This document shows, one piece after another, positions 11,926-24,785 of a stretch of DNA of 64,000 nucleotides (its first letter is position 1; each line of letters opens with the position of its first letter). Source of the DNA: Rhodamnia argentea (lineage: Eukaryota; Streptophyta; Magnoliopsida; Myrtales; Myrtaceae); contig NC_063156.1 in assembly GCF_020921035.1 (NCBI RefSeq), forward strand, positions 29,746,283-29,810,282, in the 5' to 3' direction. The notes beneath the pieces are model-generated. The model saw only the letters and a program-made list of their open reading frames with translations, did not search any database and was not told where the DNA came from. The position numbers were made by a program, and so were the translations under genes.

Positions 11926-13023
11926 AAAAAAAATAGTTCTTTTTTTGGTTTGTCCCGTCTCAAACTCCCCCTCTTTAGCTTTTGCACTACCTTTTTGCGG
12001 AGCGTGGGAGTCGAACCCCGTATCTATGATACTAGCGTCCCCATCCCCAAATTCATTTATCAATGGGGTCGCATGCCTATTAGCACCAATGCAATTGTAC
12101 CAATTCATTTATAAATCTTTTTAATCTGTTGAAATTATGCCAATTCAAGTCTAATTTTTTTCGATCAATTTAATCCTAAACATTTTGCATTTGTGCCAAT
12201 CAAACCATCTTGTCAATTTTGACTAGAAATTGCTAACGTGGACAATGCTCATGATATTTCAATGTTTTTACGATTTTTTATTTATAATTTTTACTCTATC
12301 CTTTTTTTCTTTTCTTTTTTTGTTAGGGTCGATAGGAGGCCTCTAGCCACCGGCCTAGGGTCTCAACCCTCGCTGCTGCTAGCGAGGGCCGTTGTAACGA
12401 TCGAGGAACAATATCCCGTTATTCTACCTCTGAACTAATTTCATTATTTTCGACCATACTTTAATATTTGAAAATGGAAACGTGATTATAGGTTACCTAT
12501 ATAAAGAGACATAGCAGCTTCTAAGATATTTACAAATCTACTTAGATTTTTTTATATGCATAAAATATATCTTATAATATTCATTACCTTCATTTAAAAA
12601 CATACAATCAAAATTTAGGAAGGTCGCCTCAACTACTGCTACTCGGTATCTCCTTACTTTCTTAAGACCATTAAAACTTCTTCCTATTCTAACTAGTAAT
12701 TTTGATTCTAACATACTCTAGATCTGCCTCTACATTTATAACTTTTTGCTAGGAATATTCTATGTGAGTCGGCAATCCAAACAGTGGGGATGTGGCAAGG
12801 CCATTTTAATTTTCCTAGTACCGGAATTATGGTGTCCTTCGTTAAGCAATAAGGAAACAAGATGAGAAGTGGCGTGACGGCGGCGGCGACACGAGGTGGT
12901 CGAGAGCGGAAGGTAGGCATGAGGGAGAAGGGGAAGTAAAAAGGGAGAGGGATAGTATATAAGGAAGAAGGAGAGGATTGGTGGACGATGGAATGAAGAA
13001 ATTGTACCCCTATTTATAGGAGT
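11926..13023. other. intergenic; half of a foldback element, no gene
   Basis: Positions 12125-12260 repeat the left-arm words of the foldback family (gccaattcaagtctaa, aattgctaacgtgg) without a matching right arm, so this looks like a truncated copy. A tRNA-like word pair near 12000 and 12390 was considered and rejected. The rest is AT-rich, with one GC patch at 12860-12910, and shows no gene. Confidence 0.4.
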
Positions 13024-13345
13024 TTCCTAGTATTAATTACTTGAAAGCAACATTAATCTTATCATATCATTAATTACTTGAAAGCGACATCGATCTTATC
13101 TTATTACTTGAAAGCGACGTTGATCTTATTTTATTATTAATTACCTGAAAGTGACATTGATCTTACCCTATCATTAATTGATTGAAAGTGGCATTGATCT
13201 TATCATATCTTTAATTACTTGAAAGCGACATCAATCTTATCCCTTGACTTGAAAGCGACGTTAATCTTATCATATAATTAATTACTTGAAAGCGACGTTG
13301 ATCTTATTCTATCTTTAAATGCTTAAAAATGACATTGTTCCTATC
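13024..13345 (+). repeat. minisatellite block C, same family
   Basis: About seven to eight degenerate units of the form attacttgaaagcgacattg plus atcttatc(a/c)tatcattaa. They are closely related to block A, about 4 kb upstream. Confidence 0.75.
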
Positions 13346-14734
13346 ATTTAGAAAAACTTAATCGATCGAATTGGTATAATTGTAACATGTTATGACTTTT
13401 TTTTTGTAATTTTCCTTGTTTAGAATAGTTTCGAGACTCCATCCGAAAATTTTGTAAATCTCAAATGAAACGAATGAAATACACTTTCAAATGAGTGGAT
13501 TTGGAGTGGAATTACCTATATCGAATGCATCTTACGTGATATTCGTTGTATGATTGACACCATCCATATTATGATATATTTCTTAATTTCAGTATGTTTC
13601 CTAATTTGAATAGGTTTCCTAAAAGAGGTTTCCTATTTTGGATACACATATTATATAAAAGACGAAGCTCTATCCTGTTATCGCACTGGTGCGGACAAGA
13701 AAAGTGTCAGGTTTTCTCCATGCGAGTTTTTCTGGGTGAGTTATCTATGATAAATTGTGAAATACTCATTCATTGTGAGTTTTTCGAGTGAATTTCCGGT
13801 AGTAGATTGTGAAATAGTACTTTGTGGGTTTTTATTTTAGATCTAATCTAGGACAGGAAAACATATGAGCGATTGAGTTTCTATACTTTTTGGATTCACA
13901 GTGAATTCCTTAGCGGCTAGCTCTTCTCATGGAGTAGGTACCAATACTCGGTCGAAAGTATTTATCGTTCATAACTCTAATAATTGTTTTTCCTCGCCCG
14001 AGACATAAATCGCAAGATACTTTAACTTTTGTATTATTTTCACAACAATCCATTATGTTATCCGTATAATACCCCCTATTCAATGGTCAAGCGATAATTC
14101 GGTCGCATGGAGAATGGGGGACACATAACCTTTCTCGTATTTGTAATTGACAGTTATATCCTTTTATTTTTATTTTTTTGAAAGCAAGGTTCTCATGTTC
14201 ACATAATCAATCGCACTACCTATCATTAAGAGATTTTTTTTATTTAATCTTTTTTTTAACAAAAGAATGAGTTTTATTTGGAAAAGAAGCGATTCCTTCG
14301 ATTAAAAAATCGATTTTTTTAATTTGGAAAAAAATAAAACTAATCTTATTGCAATAACAAGTTAACAACGCAAATGTAGTGTGTACACGTGCGCCCGAGA
14401 GTTGCCGTCAATGCTGACGGAGACGTTCCGTTTCCGTCCGGTCCGCGACCGTCCCTTCGGATGCTCGGCTTTTATTAGTAGGGCAGGCACAACTCACAAG
14501 GCACAACAACACTAGTAGAACTGGGACGCACTGGAATTCAAATTCCATTCAATTCGACTCTCCGAGAAAAAGATTTGATTTCCTTCACTTGCGGGGGAGA
14601 ATTCACGAGTCGTCGGATCTCCCCTCCGCACCGAATTCGTCATCCTTCTTCCCCCTTTCTCTGGGTTTTTTGTAGGTAAAATCCGTCTTCCGAGAAAGCT
14701 TCGACGGTTGGGTGGGGTAAACACCGGTGTTTCC
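13346..14734. other. spacer with an LTR-like fragment, then the MORC gene upstream region
   Basis: Sequence at 13690-13990 (gggtgagttatct, gtaggtaccaatactcgg) resembles sequence at 40790-40980 (gcgagttatctacgag, gtagggatcgatactcg), so both may be pieces of related Copia-type LTRs. From about 14400 the sequence becomes GC-richer and leads into the 5' leader of the MORC gene. I cannot fix a transcription start. Confidence 0.4.
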
Positions 14735-17700
14735 ATGGACGCTCGTCTGAAGCAAGAGGACGTCTCGCCGTCCTCGGGGAAAGACATTGTGTCCGACAAA
14801 CATCCCGCGTCCTTGATCGAACTCAGCGATAGCAGCAGTGAGTCCGACGACGAAGGCCCTTCCAAGAAGAGGAAGCTCGGCGTCGTTGTCCCCGAGGGCT
14901 TCCTCCAGCCTCTTCCCCCGTTGAGGCAGTTGCCGCCCTCGTCCCCGCCGCCGCCTCCCGCGGTGCCTGACTCCGCGTCGCCGCCGCCGCCGTTGCAGCA
15001 GCTCTCACAGGCCGGACCTACTAAGCAGTTCTGGAAGGCTGGGGATTACGAGGGCCGTCCTGGTGGCGGTTGGGATTCCTACTCAGGTGACGTTTCCTTT
15101 ACTTGCTGCGGTTTGTTCCTTTCGTTTTTGGTCTAGGGGTTTTGTTGCTTTGGTTTCGATGCTAAGATACACTGAGCCTGTGGTTGAGAGGGTAACATTG
15201 CATCGCTGCTTCTGTTTCGGCGTTTTTTAAACTGATTAAAATGCGCGCTAGAAATTATTCAGTTTTAGGTTAGAGCGTCAGTGTCTTGTTTGTGATTGTG
15301 GCCTTTCTTTGAGTTCCGTGTGTTTGTGCTACCGGTGCATATTCTCATGTTTGCTTGATCATTCAGGGGGCATTGATCATGTCAGGGTTCATCCGAAGTT
15401 TCTACATTCTAATGCAACCAGTCATAAGTGGGCTCTTGGAGGTAAACTTGCCTATCTTTCAAACTTTGATTATATCTGTAACTTGAGGTTAGATGTCTTT
15501 AAGCTCGTTCAAGCTACTTGTGCATCTTTTGCAGCTTTTGCAGAACTTTTGGATAACGCATTGGACGAGGTGTGTGTAGTTGCTTATTTTCAATTGTGTC
15601 GTGGTTATTTCGGACTTGCTATATTCTGATTGTCTTTACTTTCTCTGTCTTGATTCAGGTTTCTAGCGGGGCAACATATGTTAAAATAGACATGCTAAAA
15701 AATAAGAAAGATGGGAATAGAATGTTGCTGATTGAAGGTATTTTGCTTTGCTGGTTTCTTTCTGCTTATTGCATTCTCAGTTTTCTCTTAAAAAATATAA
15801 GCTTTTGCTCGGGATCCTATTTTAAGCTTGTACCTGCACCTTTTGGAGAGTTGTACCCATTGCTGATGGGATTTGGGGCATGTTGGCAATCAACTGGAAC
15901 TAACACAATTGTAAACCAACTTCTGCAATGTTAAGACCTTTAAGAAAAGTTGGGCATTGGAAATAATTGACATGTACTCAGTTATATTAGATCGATAATC
16001 TTGTACTAAGCGGTATCTGCAGGTGGAGTAGAGCTTGGGCTGTTGGTATTTATCGTATGAGGAGCAATTACAATAGTACGTAAATATCTCTGTGCATTGA
16101 TGATATACAGAAACTTTTATGTCCATGGACATGGGGAGGTTATAACAGGCCACATGCAGTAGACTAAGCAACCATCTATGGTCATATGTTGCTGGGGAAG
16201 TGATGAGTTGCATAAGAATGTCGTTGCTATTGTGGAAACAGCAGGAGTGACCATGGAGATGGCGGTGACATCATGAATCTAGTCAGTAAAACACAGATGC
16301 TGTTGGAATTGACTGGGTGTCTGTTTCCGCATTCCTTTCCTTCCTTTTCTGCTATTTTCAAACAGGACGAGGGCTTCACTATCACTGAAGTGTACTGAAT
16401 AGTATAAATAAGTACTGTATAATATATATCATAGATCTCAAACTGTTCACTTGTAGCTTTGGGAATTGCTTACTAGACAGCTGTTGGAAGAGCTGTGGGG
16501 TCTTTTGAGTTTTTTGGTCTTTTTCTATAGTTTATCATCATAAGTGATGTGATTTTGTTTCCGTGGAATTTTTACATCTAATATGGTTCGTGCACATTAT
16601 ATCTGTTCAGAAGTGTATTCGATGGGTACCTTTTCTATTCTTTGTCTAAGAGTAGGTTGCGACCCTTGCTCGGATGATGACCTTCTATTGTCCTTTAATT
16701 GCAGATAATGGTGGTGGCATGGATCCAGATAAAGTGCGGCAGTGCATGTCTCTGGGGTATTCTGCTAAAAGCAAACTGGCAAATACAATCGGACAATGTA
16801 AAAATCTTTAGTGGGAAAGTTTTTGTGGTTTTTCAAGTTATATGCTTGATAGCATGGTGTTCTTTCTTTTCCACCTGCAGATGGCAATGGATTTAAAACA
16901 AGCACTATGAGGCTTGGGGCAGATGTGATAGTGTTCTCAAGATGTCCCGGAAAAGATGGCAAAAGGTTTGTATTCAATATTTCCAAAAATAACTCTTCGC
17001 ACACTCTGGTAGTTCTGTTAAGTAGTCATTACTCAAAGTTTCAGATATTTCCAAGAGGGCCATTATTGTCAACTGAAATCCTCAAAACAACCTTCTGACT
17101 GTTTGAGCCATTTGCTAAATTATCGAGTTCCCTCCGTCCTCAATTTTCCTGTGTGTTCACTCAATTATCCGCAACTTTCTTTCTCCTGTAAATGGTTTTG
17201 TATTGTCAACTATCTTTTCTTCTTTTTCCCCAGTGTTTTCAGATATGAACTTTTCGAGAATTTAGGTATTGCTACAAGCCCACAGCTTTGTACTCGTTAC
17301 TCTGTTGCGCTTTGTACCCCTGAAATGACGAAAGTAATTCAAGTTGATATAGCTGATGTGTGGTTCTCTTGAGGTGGAAGCATGCCTTCCCAATACGTCA
17401 TGTTGTTAATGCCCTTGTTAGTGCTATTTTTTAGGATACATAAACTTGATATGTCTTGTTTTCGTTCTACCGTCCTACTTTATCACTGGTCTGTTCTCCT
17501 TTTTGAACTGGATTGCCTTGTTACCTTTGATGTCCATTTCATTCTCGAGAAAATGTAGGTCTTTTTTTTATTAAAATTTGAACTTTTCTCTCAGATTTAC
17601 ACAGAGCATTGGGTTGCTTTCATATACCTTTTTGAGGAGCACGGGGAAGGAAGATATTGTAGTACCCATGGTAATGACATCTGAATCTTTTTTTTTTTTT

Positions 17701-19663
17701 TGGGTCGATGATGTACATCTGGCTTTTACTTTCTGTTGATTTTCTACATATTGCTCTTTTGGCGAGTGTACTAGCCTCAACACAATTTCCACTGAAAAGA
17801 AGTGCAATTTTTTTTTCATGGATCCGACAAACGTATCTTTTCCGTAGTATTTTGACTAATCGTATACATTTGGAAAGATGATACCAAGTAATAACTCTTT
17901 GGATAGAACGCTTACAATAGTTATGTTTAACCTACGTATGGAACAGCTTGATTATGAAAGACGTGAAGGCAGTTGGAACAAGTTGATACGGTCTTCATTT
18001 GGTGATTGGAAGAGAAATCTCGAAACAGTAATACAGTGGTCTCCCTTTTCCAGTGAGGAGGATCTGATACAGCAGGTAGTCTCCTTCCCCTCCCCGTGAA
18101 ATTTGCTTTAATACAATAAGGTGCTCTGGCTGCGTTTTTCTTTTTTTTTTACTTCGTGGTGGTAACTTAAAGCTTTCTTCATCCCAAGATCAAAATATTG
18201 TGAGCGATAATGATTCTTAATATATTTTCAATTATGTAACTTACGGATATTCTTTGCCGAATCCTGGCCGACACTTACCTAAAATTATGGTGTTGTTACT
18301 TGATGTAATGCGTATCTCTTAGATTTGGCTATCCAATTCGAGTCTTTCATGAAAGTTTTAGTTGTGCACACTGAGTATTTGCGAATGTTTTAGTCGTGCA
18401 TACTTTACAAGCTATCCTGCTTCTCTGTTTGGGTGTACTGTATTGATTTCTATGATCACTGCTGGCAGCTTAATCATGTCTTTTACCTTTTGTTTTATTA
18501 CTTTACTACAGTTTTGTCTAATGGGAGAACGTGGTACACGTATAATTATCTACAATCTTTGGGAAGATGATCAAGGATTTCTAGAACTTGACTTCGATGC
18601 AGATCCATATGTGAGTATATTTCGTTGATGCTTTATAGGCTAGTAGGTCTCACCACTCTGGTGTCTGATGTGCATTTTTGTATGAGTTTCAGGATATTCA
18701 ACTTAGAGGGGTCAACAGAGATGAGAAGAACATACAAATGGCAAAAACGTTTCCCAATTCTAGGCATTTCCTGACTTATAGGCACTCCTTAAGGGTAAGT
18801 GTTGGTTGATGCTATACTGTGCTGTGTGACTGAAATTAGTCGTTTCATTCGGTCTGTAAGCAACAAGATTTTAGACTTACTTTAGTTCAGTTGAATGCGT
18901 GCTTGGCTTCAACTAGATACCTAATTAGTGAATTGATGCTGCGTCTTCATTGCATTTGCACTTCAAGCAGGATGGATAACCTGATCTTTTGACTTTCTTT
19001 CAACTATTTAGAAGTACATAAATGTGAAGAAGATTTTCTTGTTGTTTATGGGGATTTTACAAAAAATTAATTAAACAAGCAAGGAATGGAGGGTGATTCG
19101 CTGTTTAAAAGACCCAATGCCAGTTCTCATTGGGATAACATTTTCTACCATCTTCTATTGTGGGGTTATATTTTTCAATTGTTTAGGAAATCCAAGTTCA
19201 ACCATTCAGCATTGACAAAAGTGTGGTATCCAGTCATGCTGGAAAATGCAAATGATAAATCTGAGTTTCTTTATAGCACGAATTGCAAAAATGGCTCCAA
19301 TATCCAAATTTATACCTCCTCCTGAGTGATATACACTTAAAAATGCACATATCTGTTTTATTTCCATATCTGGCATGTTTTAATCGATATATTTGTCAGA
19401 CATTATGAAGTTATTTCACAAGTGCATACGATACTAGTATCTCTTTGTGGAGCCTAATAGGGCTCTCCAGGTTATTACATCCTCTTGTTTACTGTAAAAT
19501 TTTATCAAGTGGATTTGGCAGCTTGTGGACTGCTTCCAGTCCACTTGATTTTCGCAGAGGGGCAGATAACCAGAGCAAAATTATAACATTATTACAATGA
19601 TTTGTTTGTATGAAGTCATTATTACAATGATCCCTGCATTGTAGTAGCTTCAAAATAATTTAT

Positions 19664-19703
<40 letters not shown>

Positions 19704-22700
19704 TGACGTTATTGCTTGTTTTGTTTTTTATTTGAAGAGTTATGCTTCTATTCTCTATCTGAGGATTCCCCCCAGGTTCCGGATGATTCTTCGAGGGAAA
19801 GATATCGAACATCATAATATTGTAAATGATATGATGCTATCTCAAGAAGTTACTTATCGACCACAACCTGGTGCTGATGGAGTTTATAAAGACACTGTAA
19901 TTTTTCACAACAATGTTCTTTTGGCTTTGCAGATATTCCTCTTGATATATAGTACACCTACTTATGTGCAAATATTGTTGTCAGATGACTGCTGTCGTTA
20001 CAATTGGGTTTGTGAAGGATGCAAAGCATCATATCGATGTCCAAGGATTCAATGTTTATCACAAGAATCGCCTGATTAAGGTTCGTGTTCTTCTGGTAGA
20101 AATAATTATGGCACTACTTGCACTTCTCTGTGTTGATGGTGCTGGTTTTAAGAGTTCTGTTGCCACTTTACTATCTAGATGGCATTCACTGATGGTTGGA
20201 CTGAATGACACCTTGAAGTCTTTGTTCATGGTGTTCTTGTCTTATAAGTGGTTGATCATTTCATTATGTGGTTCTTTTACTTTGTGTATGTTGTTTGGAC
20301 ATTTTAACTTCTTTCAAGGTTTGAGGTTCTTGTGTTTCTTGCTCGATGATGGCCTCCTCTTGCATTATTGTGAGAATCTCAGTCATTATTATAAAACTGT
20401 CTTATCCAAGAAGCCAAATAGTAACATTGAATCTAGTTGCTTGGATTGTTTCGGACTGTGATCTTCCTCCTCTTGTATGTTGGCTCCTTTGCTCTTTGTG
20501 CTCTAGCAATCTCTCTGTTCTATTTATGTTCTCTTTTTGGTTAGTTTGGCAGTGAAACACGGTTTCTCGTTGTTTCCTTTTTGAATGTTACGAGCTTCTT
20601 GAGTGCTCTGATTTCTTCCCTTTTAATAGATGGAATTATAAAATGACCTCATCCGCTTTTTTTGCAGCCATTTTGGAGGCTTTGGAATCCTGCTGGAAGT
20701 GGTGGTCGTGGTGTCATAGGTTTTTCTTTGTCTCTGATATTTAACTTTTTACTTTATGAAATATGTATTCATAATATGTTTCCACCTTGGGCCAGGTGTT
20801 TTGGAAGCTAATTTTGTTGAACCAGCTCATGATAAGCAAGGGTTTGAGCGAACGACAGTGCTTGCTAGACTTGAGGGGAAGCTGATTCAAATGCAGAAGA
20901 ACTATTGGTATGCGTTTCTCCTTTCCCATCATCTTCTCCTTATTGTAATTACTTGTTAACAATTCCCTTTGCTGATTTTCTAGGAAGACAAACTCTCATC
21001 GAATTGGCTATGCTTCAGTAGGCAATAAGAAACTCCTTACTGAGTCTGCAGAAGGAGGTAGACATAGCATCTTATGGGTTCCATTTACAATGATTGAAAA
21101 TTATGATTATCTTCTTGACAAGAATGTTCAACCTGCTAGATGATTCTCTTGATTCTGAGCCGCAAACATCTGCAAAATCAGGAAGGCATAGTGCGTCAAG
21201 CAGTAAGCCAACCGTACGAAGTTCAGGCAAATTCTCTTTGCGCTCTAATGATGCAAGGCGTGCCTCTTTAGGAGGCAAAACAAGGATGAGCACCCGCTTT
21301 GAATCGGGAAGAACTTTGAATTTGCGAGAATCATCTTCATCCCCTTCTACAGAGGCTGTCAATGGGGATGATATGTCACGTCACCAACCCGATTCTAATG
21401 GTGGTAATCACAAATCTTCTGTAATGGATGGCGTCCAGACATCAACGCTTGCATGCTTGGGTGAGGACGCTGACCTTAATTATGATTCAGGTGGAAAAAC
21501 TAATGGGTTGAGCACGGCTACTCCTCTGCAGGTAATTTATTTACAGTTCTTCCCATGGATAGTTCTATGTATGTCCATCTGGATGCTGCGAGGTGTAACC
21601 TATGATTATTAATGCAGGAGGAGTTCGTAGCTTCTTTGATTACTTATTTGTCCTTGAGTCATGTATGAACAGTCAAGTTTGACATAGTTTGTGCACTTTT
21701 GACATGACAAGATGTAAAAGCATGTCAAAAGTAAGCACGGTGTCCTAGCAAAGAGTTGCCCCGGCTGAATGGTTTGGGAGGGAAGAACTAAAGTTCAATG
21801 GACACGAGGAAACTTAGGAGTATTGATGTTTAGATATGAAAAGTTGCTCAAGAACTCGTGATATTGGAAACTATTTCTCCAAGAACCATACTTGTCTGAA
21901 AAATTTAAGGATGGCATCTGCCTTTGGCTGTCAATGCTGTGTGAATCCTTGTAAATATTATTCTTGTCACTGTTCTTGGATAATATTTAGTCACATGCCA
22001 GGTCTGTCTTTGTTTTGAGTTGAACCAAAGACATGGAGAGTATGGAGATCAAGATGACCATCCATCCCAGCTTACATACATATGTGTCATTGATGACATA
22101 CATTTGTGTGTGGATGTAAATAGACTAGTGCCTCCTTGATTCTTCGAACCACAGTCCAACCTGTACAATGATCGTGCGGGCCTAACATTGCCAATTGAAA
22201 ATTTTCCTAATATATTCATGTTGCTTTTTAGCAAAAAAAAAAAAGTATTCATGTTGCTTCTTCGAATTTGAAGTTTCTTTGATGCTTGCTTATTTAATTG
22301 GTTTGTTTCTCTGACAGGTAGTGGATATAGAACAGTTAAGAGAAGAGAATCGTCAGTTAAGGGAAAGGTGAATATGATGTGCTTTACCATCATGCATGGT
22401 TTTTCCCTTGTTTGATTAATTCTCTACATCTAATTGATCTCCTTGTTGTTTACAGATTGGCTCACCCGGACGGGGAAATTTTGAGTAAGTTGCAGGGTGA
22501 TTTGCAGACTGAGAAAGAGAGGTGCAGAACTCTCGAAAGGCAGGTGAGTGTTTTGCCATTTCAATGCCACCATCTTATGACTTGTGACATTCCTTCGACA
22601 TGGACTCATCACTCAGAAATAGTCTTCACAGTCTATATCTCAAAGTTATCCAAATTAATGCGTTCCTCAAGTCTTTCTTTTAATTCTCAGCAAAGTTTAT

Positions 22701-23166
22701 CCTGACCACTTTCATCTCTGTACTACTTTATCAGCTCCAAGAAGCCCAACAAAAGATAGACCAAATGAACAGGGAGCAAGAAACTTTAATTGATATTTTT
22801 CAACAGGAAAAAGAACTAAGAGAAGCTGCCGAGCGGAACCTGAGGAAGAAGCTGAAGGTCGTCCCTAGTTTCGCCAAATGTCACTGCACTATAGCGTTTT
22901 CTTCTTGTCGGGAATTGGATGGTCTTCTAACTTTTTTTTCCTGTTCTTCTACATTTCTGTAGGGCTGAAGGTCATCCCTAGTTTCGCCAAATATCCCTGC
23001 GCTATAGCGTTTTGTTGATGTTGTTGGGAATTGGATGGTCTTCTAACTTTTTTTCCCTGTTATATCTACATTTCTGCAGGATGCTTCTACTACCATCCAA
23101 CATTTGCTAGACAAGGTGAAGCTACTGGAAAATATGGAATCTCCCAATGGAAAATCAGAATCTTAG
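14735..23166 (+). CDS. MORC7: MORC-family GHKL ATPase, close to plant MORC4/MORC7
   Basis: Twenty exons give 785 residues in one continuous frame: 14735-15086, 15367-15441, 15535-15569, 15659-15737, 16705-16797, 16881-16965, 17595-17670, 17947-18075, 18512-18610, 18693-18794, 19738-19896, 19985-20080, 20668-20719, 20796-20907, 20984-21057, 21140-21531, 22318-22367, 22456-22543, 22735-22857, 23080-23166. The ATP-binding motifs are ELLDNALDE (Glu146, Asn150), DNGGGMDP (from Asp181) and YGNGFKTS (from Tyr212). The S5-like part contains NLWEDDQG, RHFLTYRHSLR and ILRGKD, then ANFVEPAHDKQGFERT. The N-terminus is acidic and Ser-rich with a KKRK nuclear-localisation-like motif (44-47), followed by a proline-rich stretch. 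A Ser-rich linker precedes a coiled coil (about 670-775). Plant MORCs act in heterochromatin compaction and gene silencing with RNA-directed DNA methylation, and some in immunity. The N-terminal context and coiled coil fit MORC4/7 better than MORC6. The ATG sits in ttccATGG and is the first in frame. The symbol is by family resemblance. Confidence 0.9.
19666..19700 (+). repeat. (CT)n microsatellite in MORC intron 10
   Basis: A CT tract of about 17 units, 37 bp upstream of exon 11 of the MORC gene. It could act as part of the polypyrimidine-rich region before the acceptor at 19737. Confidence 0.95.
22850..23080 (+). repeat. tandem duplication across the last MORC intron
   Basis: A unit of about 115 bp is present twice. 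It begins with the last bases of exon 19 (gctgaag), runs through the intron (ccctagtttcgccaaat, gggaattggatggtcttc), and ends at the acceptor and first exon base (catttctg(t/c)agg). The first copy is about 22851-22964 and the second about 22965-23080. The duplication therefore also copies the 5' and 3' splice sites. Confidence 0.85.
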
Positions 23167-24693
23167 GCATCGGAAACGGGTGGCTAACTGCTTCATGTTT
23201 AGAAGATTGTAAACTCTGATCTACTTTTCTCTTTTGTAATTATGGTCAGAATCTGCTAACCCTCTGATTCTAGAGCCATTTAGTGTAGGAAGAAGTCCAT
23301 TTAGGTTTTAGGGTGGGGGATGCCGCAAATCTATGTTCTGATGATGTGCTCAAGCCAGGATGTGCTGACGCGATACTGCCTAGGCTCAGAGTTGGCCCTC
23401 CATTTTCTTTGGTCGAGTCAGCAGAGTCTTGCCAGCTGAATGGAATGGTGTAATTTACGATATGAACATTCCAGCTTTTTGTCACATTCAATTAATTCTT
23501 CAAGCTTCTGAGGGAATGAACTGATGCTTAGTATTCACTGAAATGGAGACTCTGGAGCACACATTTAGCGCAACCGTCGAATTGCTCAACTATTTTGCTT
23601 GCGTTGTGCTTGAATGGAGCAAAAGATTCCTTGTGGGAGAGGTTATGGTGGAGAGCTGTAACGGCGATGCTCCGTATATGTGCCAGGAAACAACTTTGTT
23701 GATTAATCTGTGTAGGGTTGGTGAATTTTCCTTAGTCGTCTTGGGGCATTTGGATTTTAAAAATCCAGGAAATGAAGAAGAGCAGAGACCATTGGGAGGT
23801 ATTTAGTACCCCAAAAATCTGTGGTTTTCGGATCGGTATTAGAACCGGGGCGATGTTTGTTGTACTTCGCTGTTATTTAAATGGTGTGAAGGATCTTCGG
23901 TTCCAAAGATCTGGTGGCCATTGCAACATTGGATCGGGAGCTTATCGAACATTTTTAGTTTTTAATGGAACAGGGAGACTCATTTCGCATAAAATAGTCG
24001 ATGCTTTGAGCTGAACTTGCGATTCTGTCCTGTAGTGAAACCCCAAACAGAGGTGGTTTCTTCTTCTTTTTTGGAAGGCCAAATCACCCAAATCAAGTCT
24101 GCACTTGGGAGCGAAACTTGCTTTACTTATGACGGTGACGGTGCAGCAAAATCGATAACAAAGTAGAAGAAATTGCGTGAATATTTACGTTCTTTCGAGG
24201 TGGCGAATGATTTGATTACAATACAACACGAGACTGAACACTTGGCCCAAAACATGTCTCTAAGATTTACCCAAAGTTTTGGGATCATCGTAGGTCCGAA
24301 ATCCAAATTAAAAGTTCGAGTCTTTATGCTTCGGGCTCTTTCTTGTTTTTATTGTCCGAAATAAATGACACAATCCCTATACTTTTCCGACCGGGAGATA
24401 ACTAGTGATGCGCTTTAAATGAGAGGTGGGGGCAGATACGTAAAATCATAAAAGGAAATATCTGGTGTGGTTTCCACATTCAAAATTAATCACACGCGTC
24501 TTAACTCTTGAGCGTTAACTAACAATGCCACGTGCACCCATCATTAATGATTTGATTTGCAACAAAGCAGAGCTCTCACTCCCGCTCCCATTCTCAACCC
24601 TAAGGAGGAGAGGCTTCTTCTTCTAGCAGTCTCCTCTCCTCAGCGCACGCGTCTCGGTGTTGATTGCTCTCTGAGTCTCTTCCCACCGAAGCC
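23167..24693. other. MORC 3' region and spacer before the TPD1-like gene
   Basis: The first part should be the MORC 3' untranslated region. The rest shows only short open frames without protein features. From about 24560 the sequence becomes C/T-rich, as is common for plant 5' leaders, and likely belongs to the TPD1-like transcript. Confidence 0.4.
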
Positions 24694-24738
24694 ATGGCCA
24701 TTGTCACCCTCCTCCTTTCGCCCCTTCGCCTTCCCTAA
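24694..24738 (+). other. possible upstream ORF in the TPD1-like 5' leader
   Basis: ATG in a strong plant context (gccATGG) opens a 14-codon frame, MAIVTLLLSPLRLP, followed by TAA. A candidate donor (aacaa|gtatgc) comes four bases after the stop, and a good acceptor (ctatgcag) lies at 25580, so a leader intron is likely. If this region is transcribed with the gene, the frame would be an upstream ORF. Its transcription is inferred only from the CT-rich leader-like composition and the splice sites. Confidence 0.35.
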
Positions 24739-24754
24739 CAAGTATGCTTCCTCG

Positions 24755-24783
<29 letters not shown>
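24755..24783 (+). repeat. (CT)n microsatellite in the presumed leader
   Basis: A CT tract of about 14 units, with further CT runs at about 24901-24919 and, inside the first coding intron, 26103-26121. Such tracts are frequent in plant 5' leaders and core promoters. Confidence 0.9.

Positions 24784-24785
<2 letters not shown>

Noticed and set aside
11975-12450. tRNA-like words: a T-loop-like ggttcgactccc (minus strand, near 12010) and a D-arm-like gttcagaggtagaat (minus strand, near 12430)
   Set aside because: They are about 400 bp apart and in the wrong order for one tRNA, and no cloverleaf can be formed around either. They could be remnants of a SINE or organelle insertion, but this cannot be supported.
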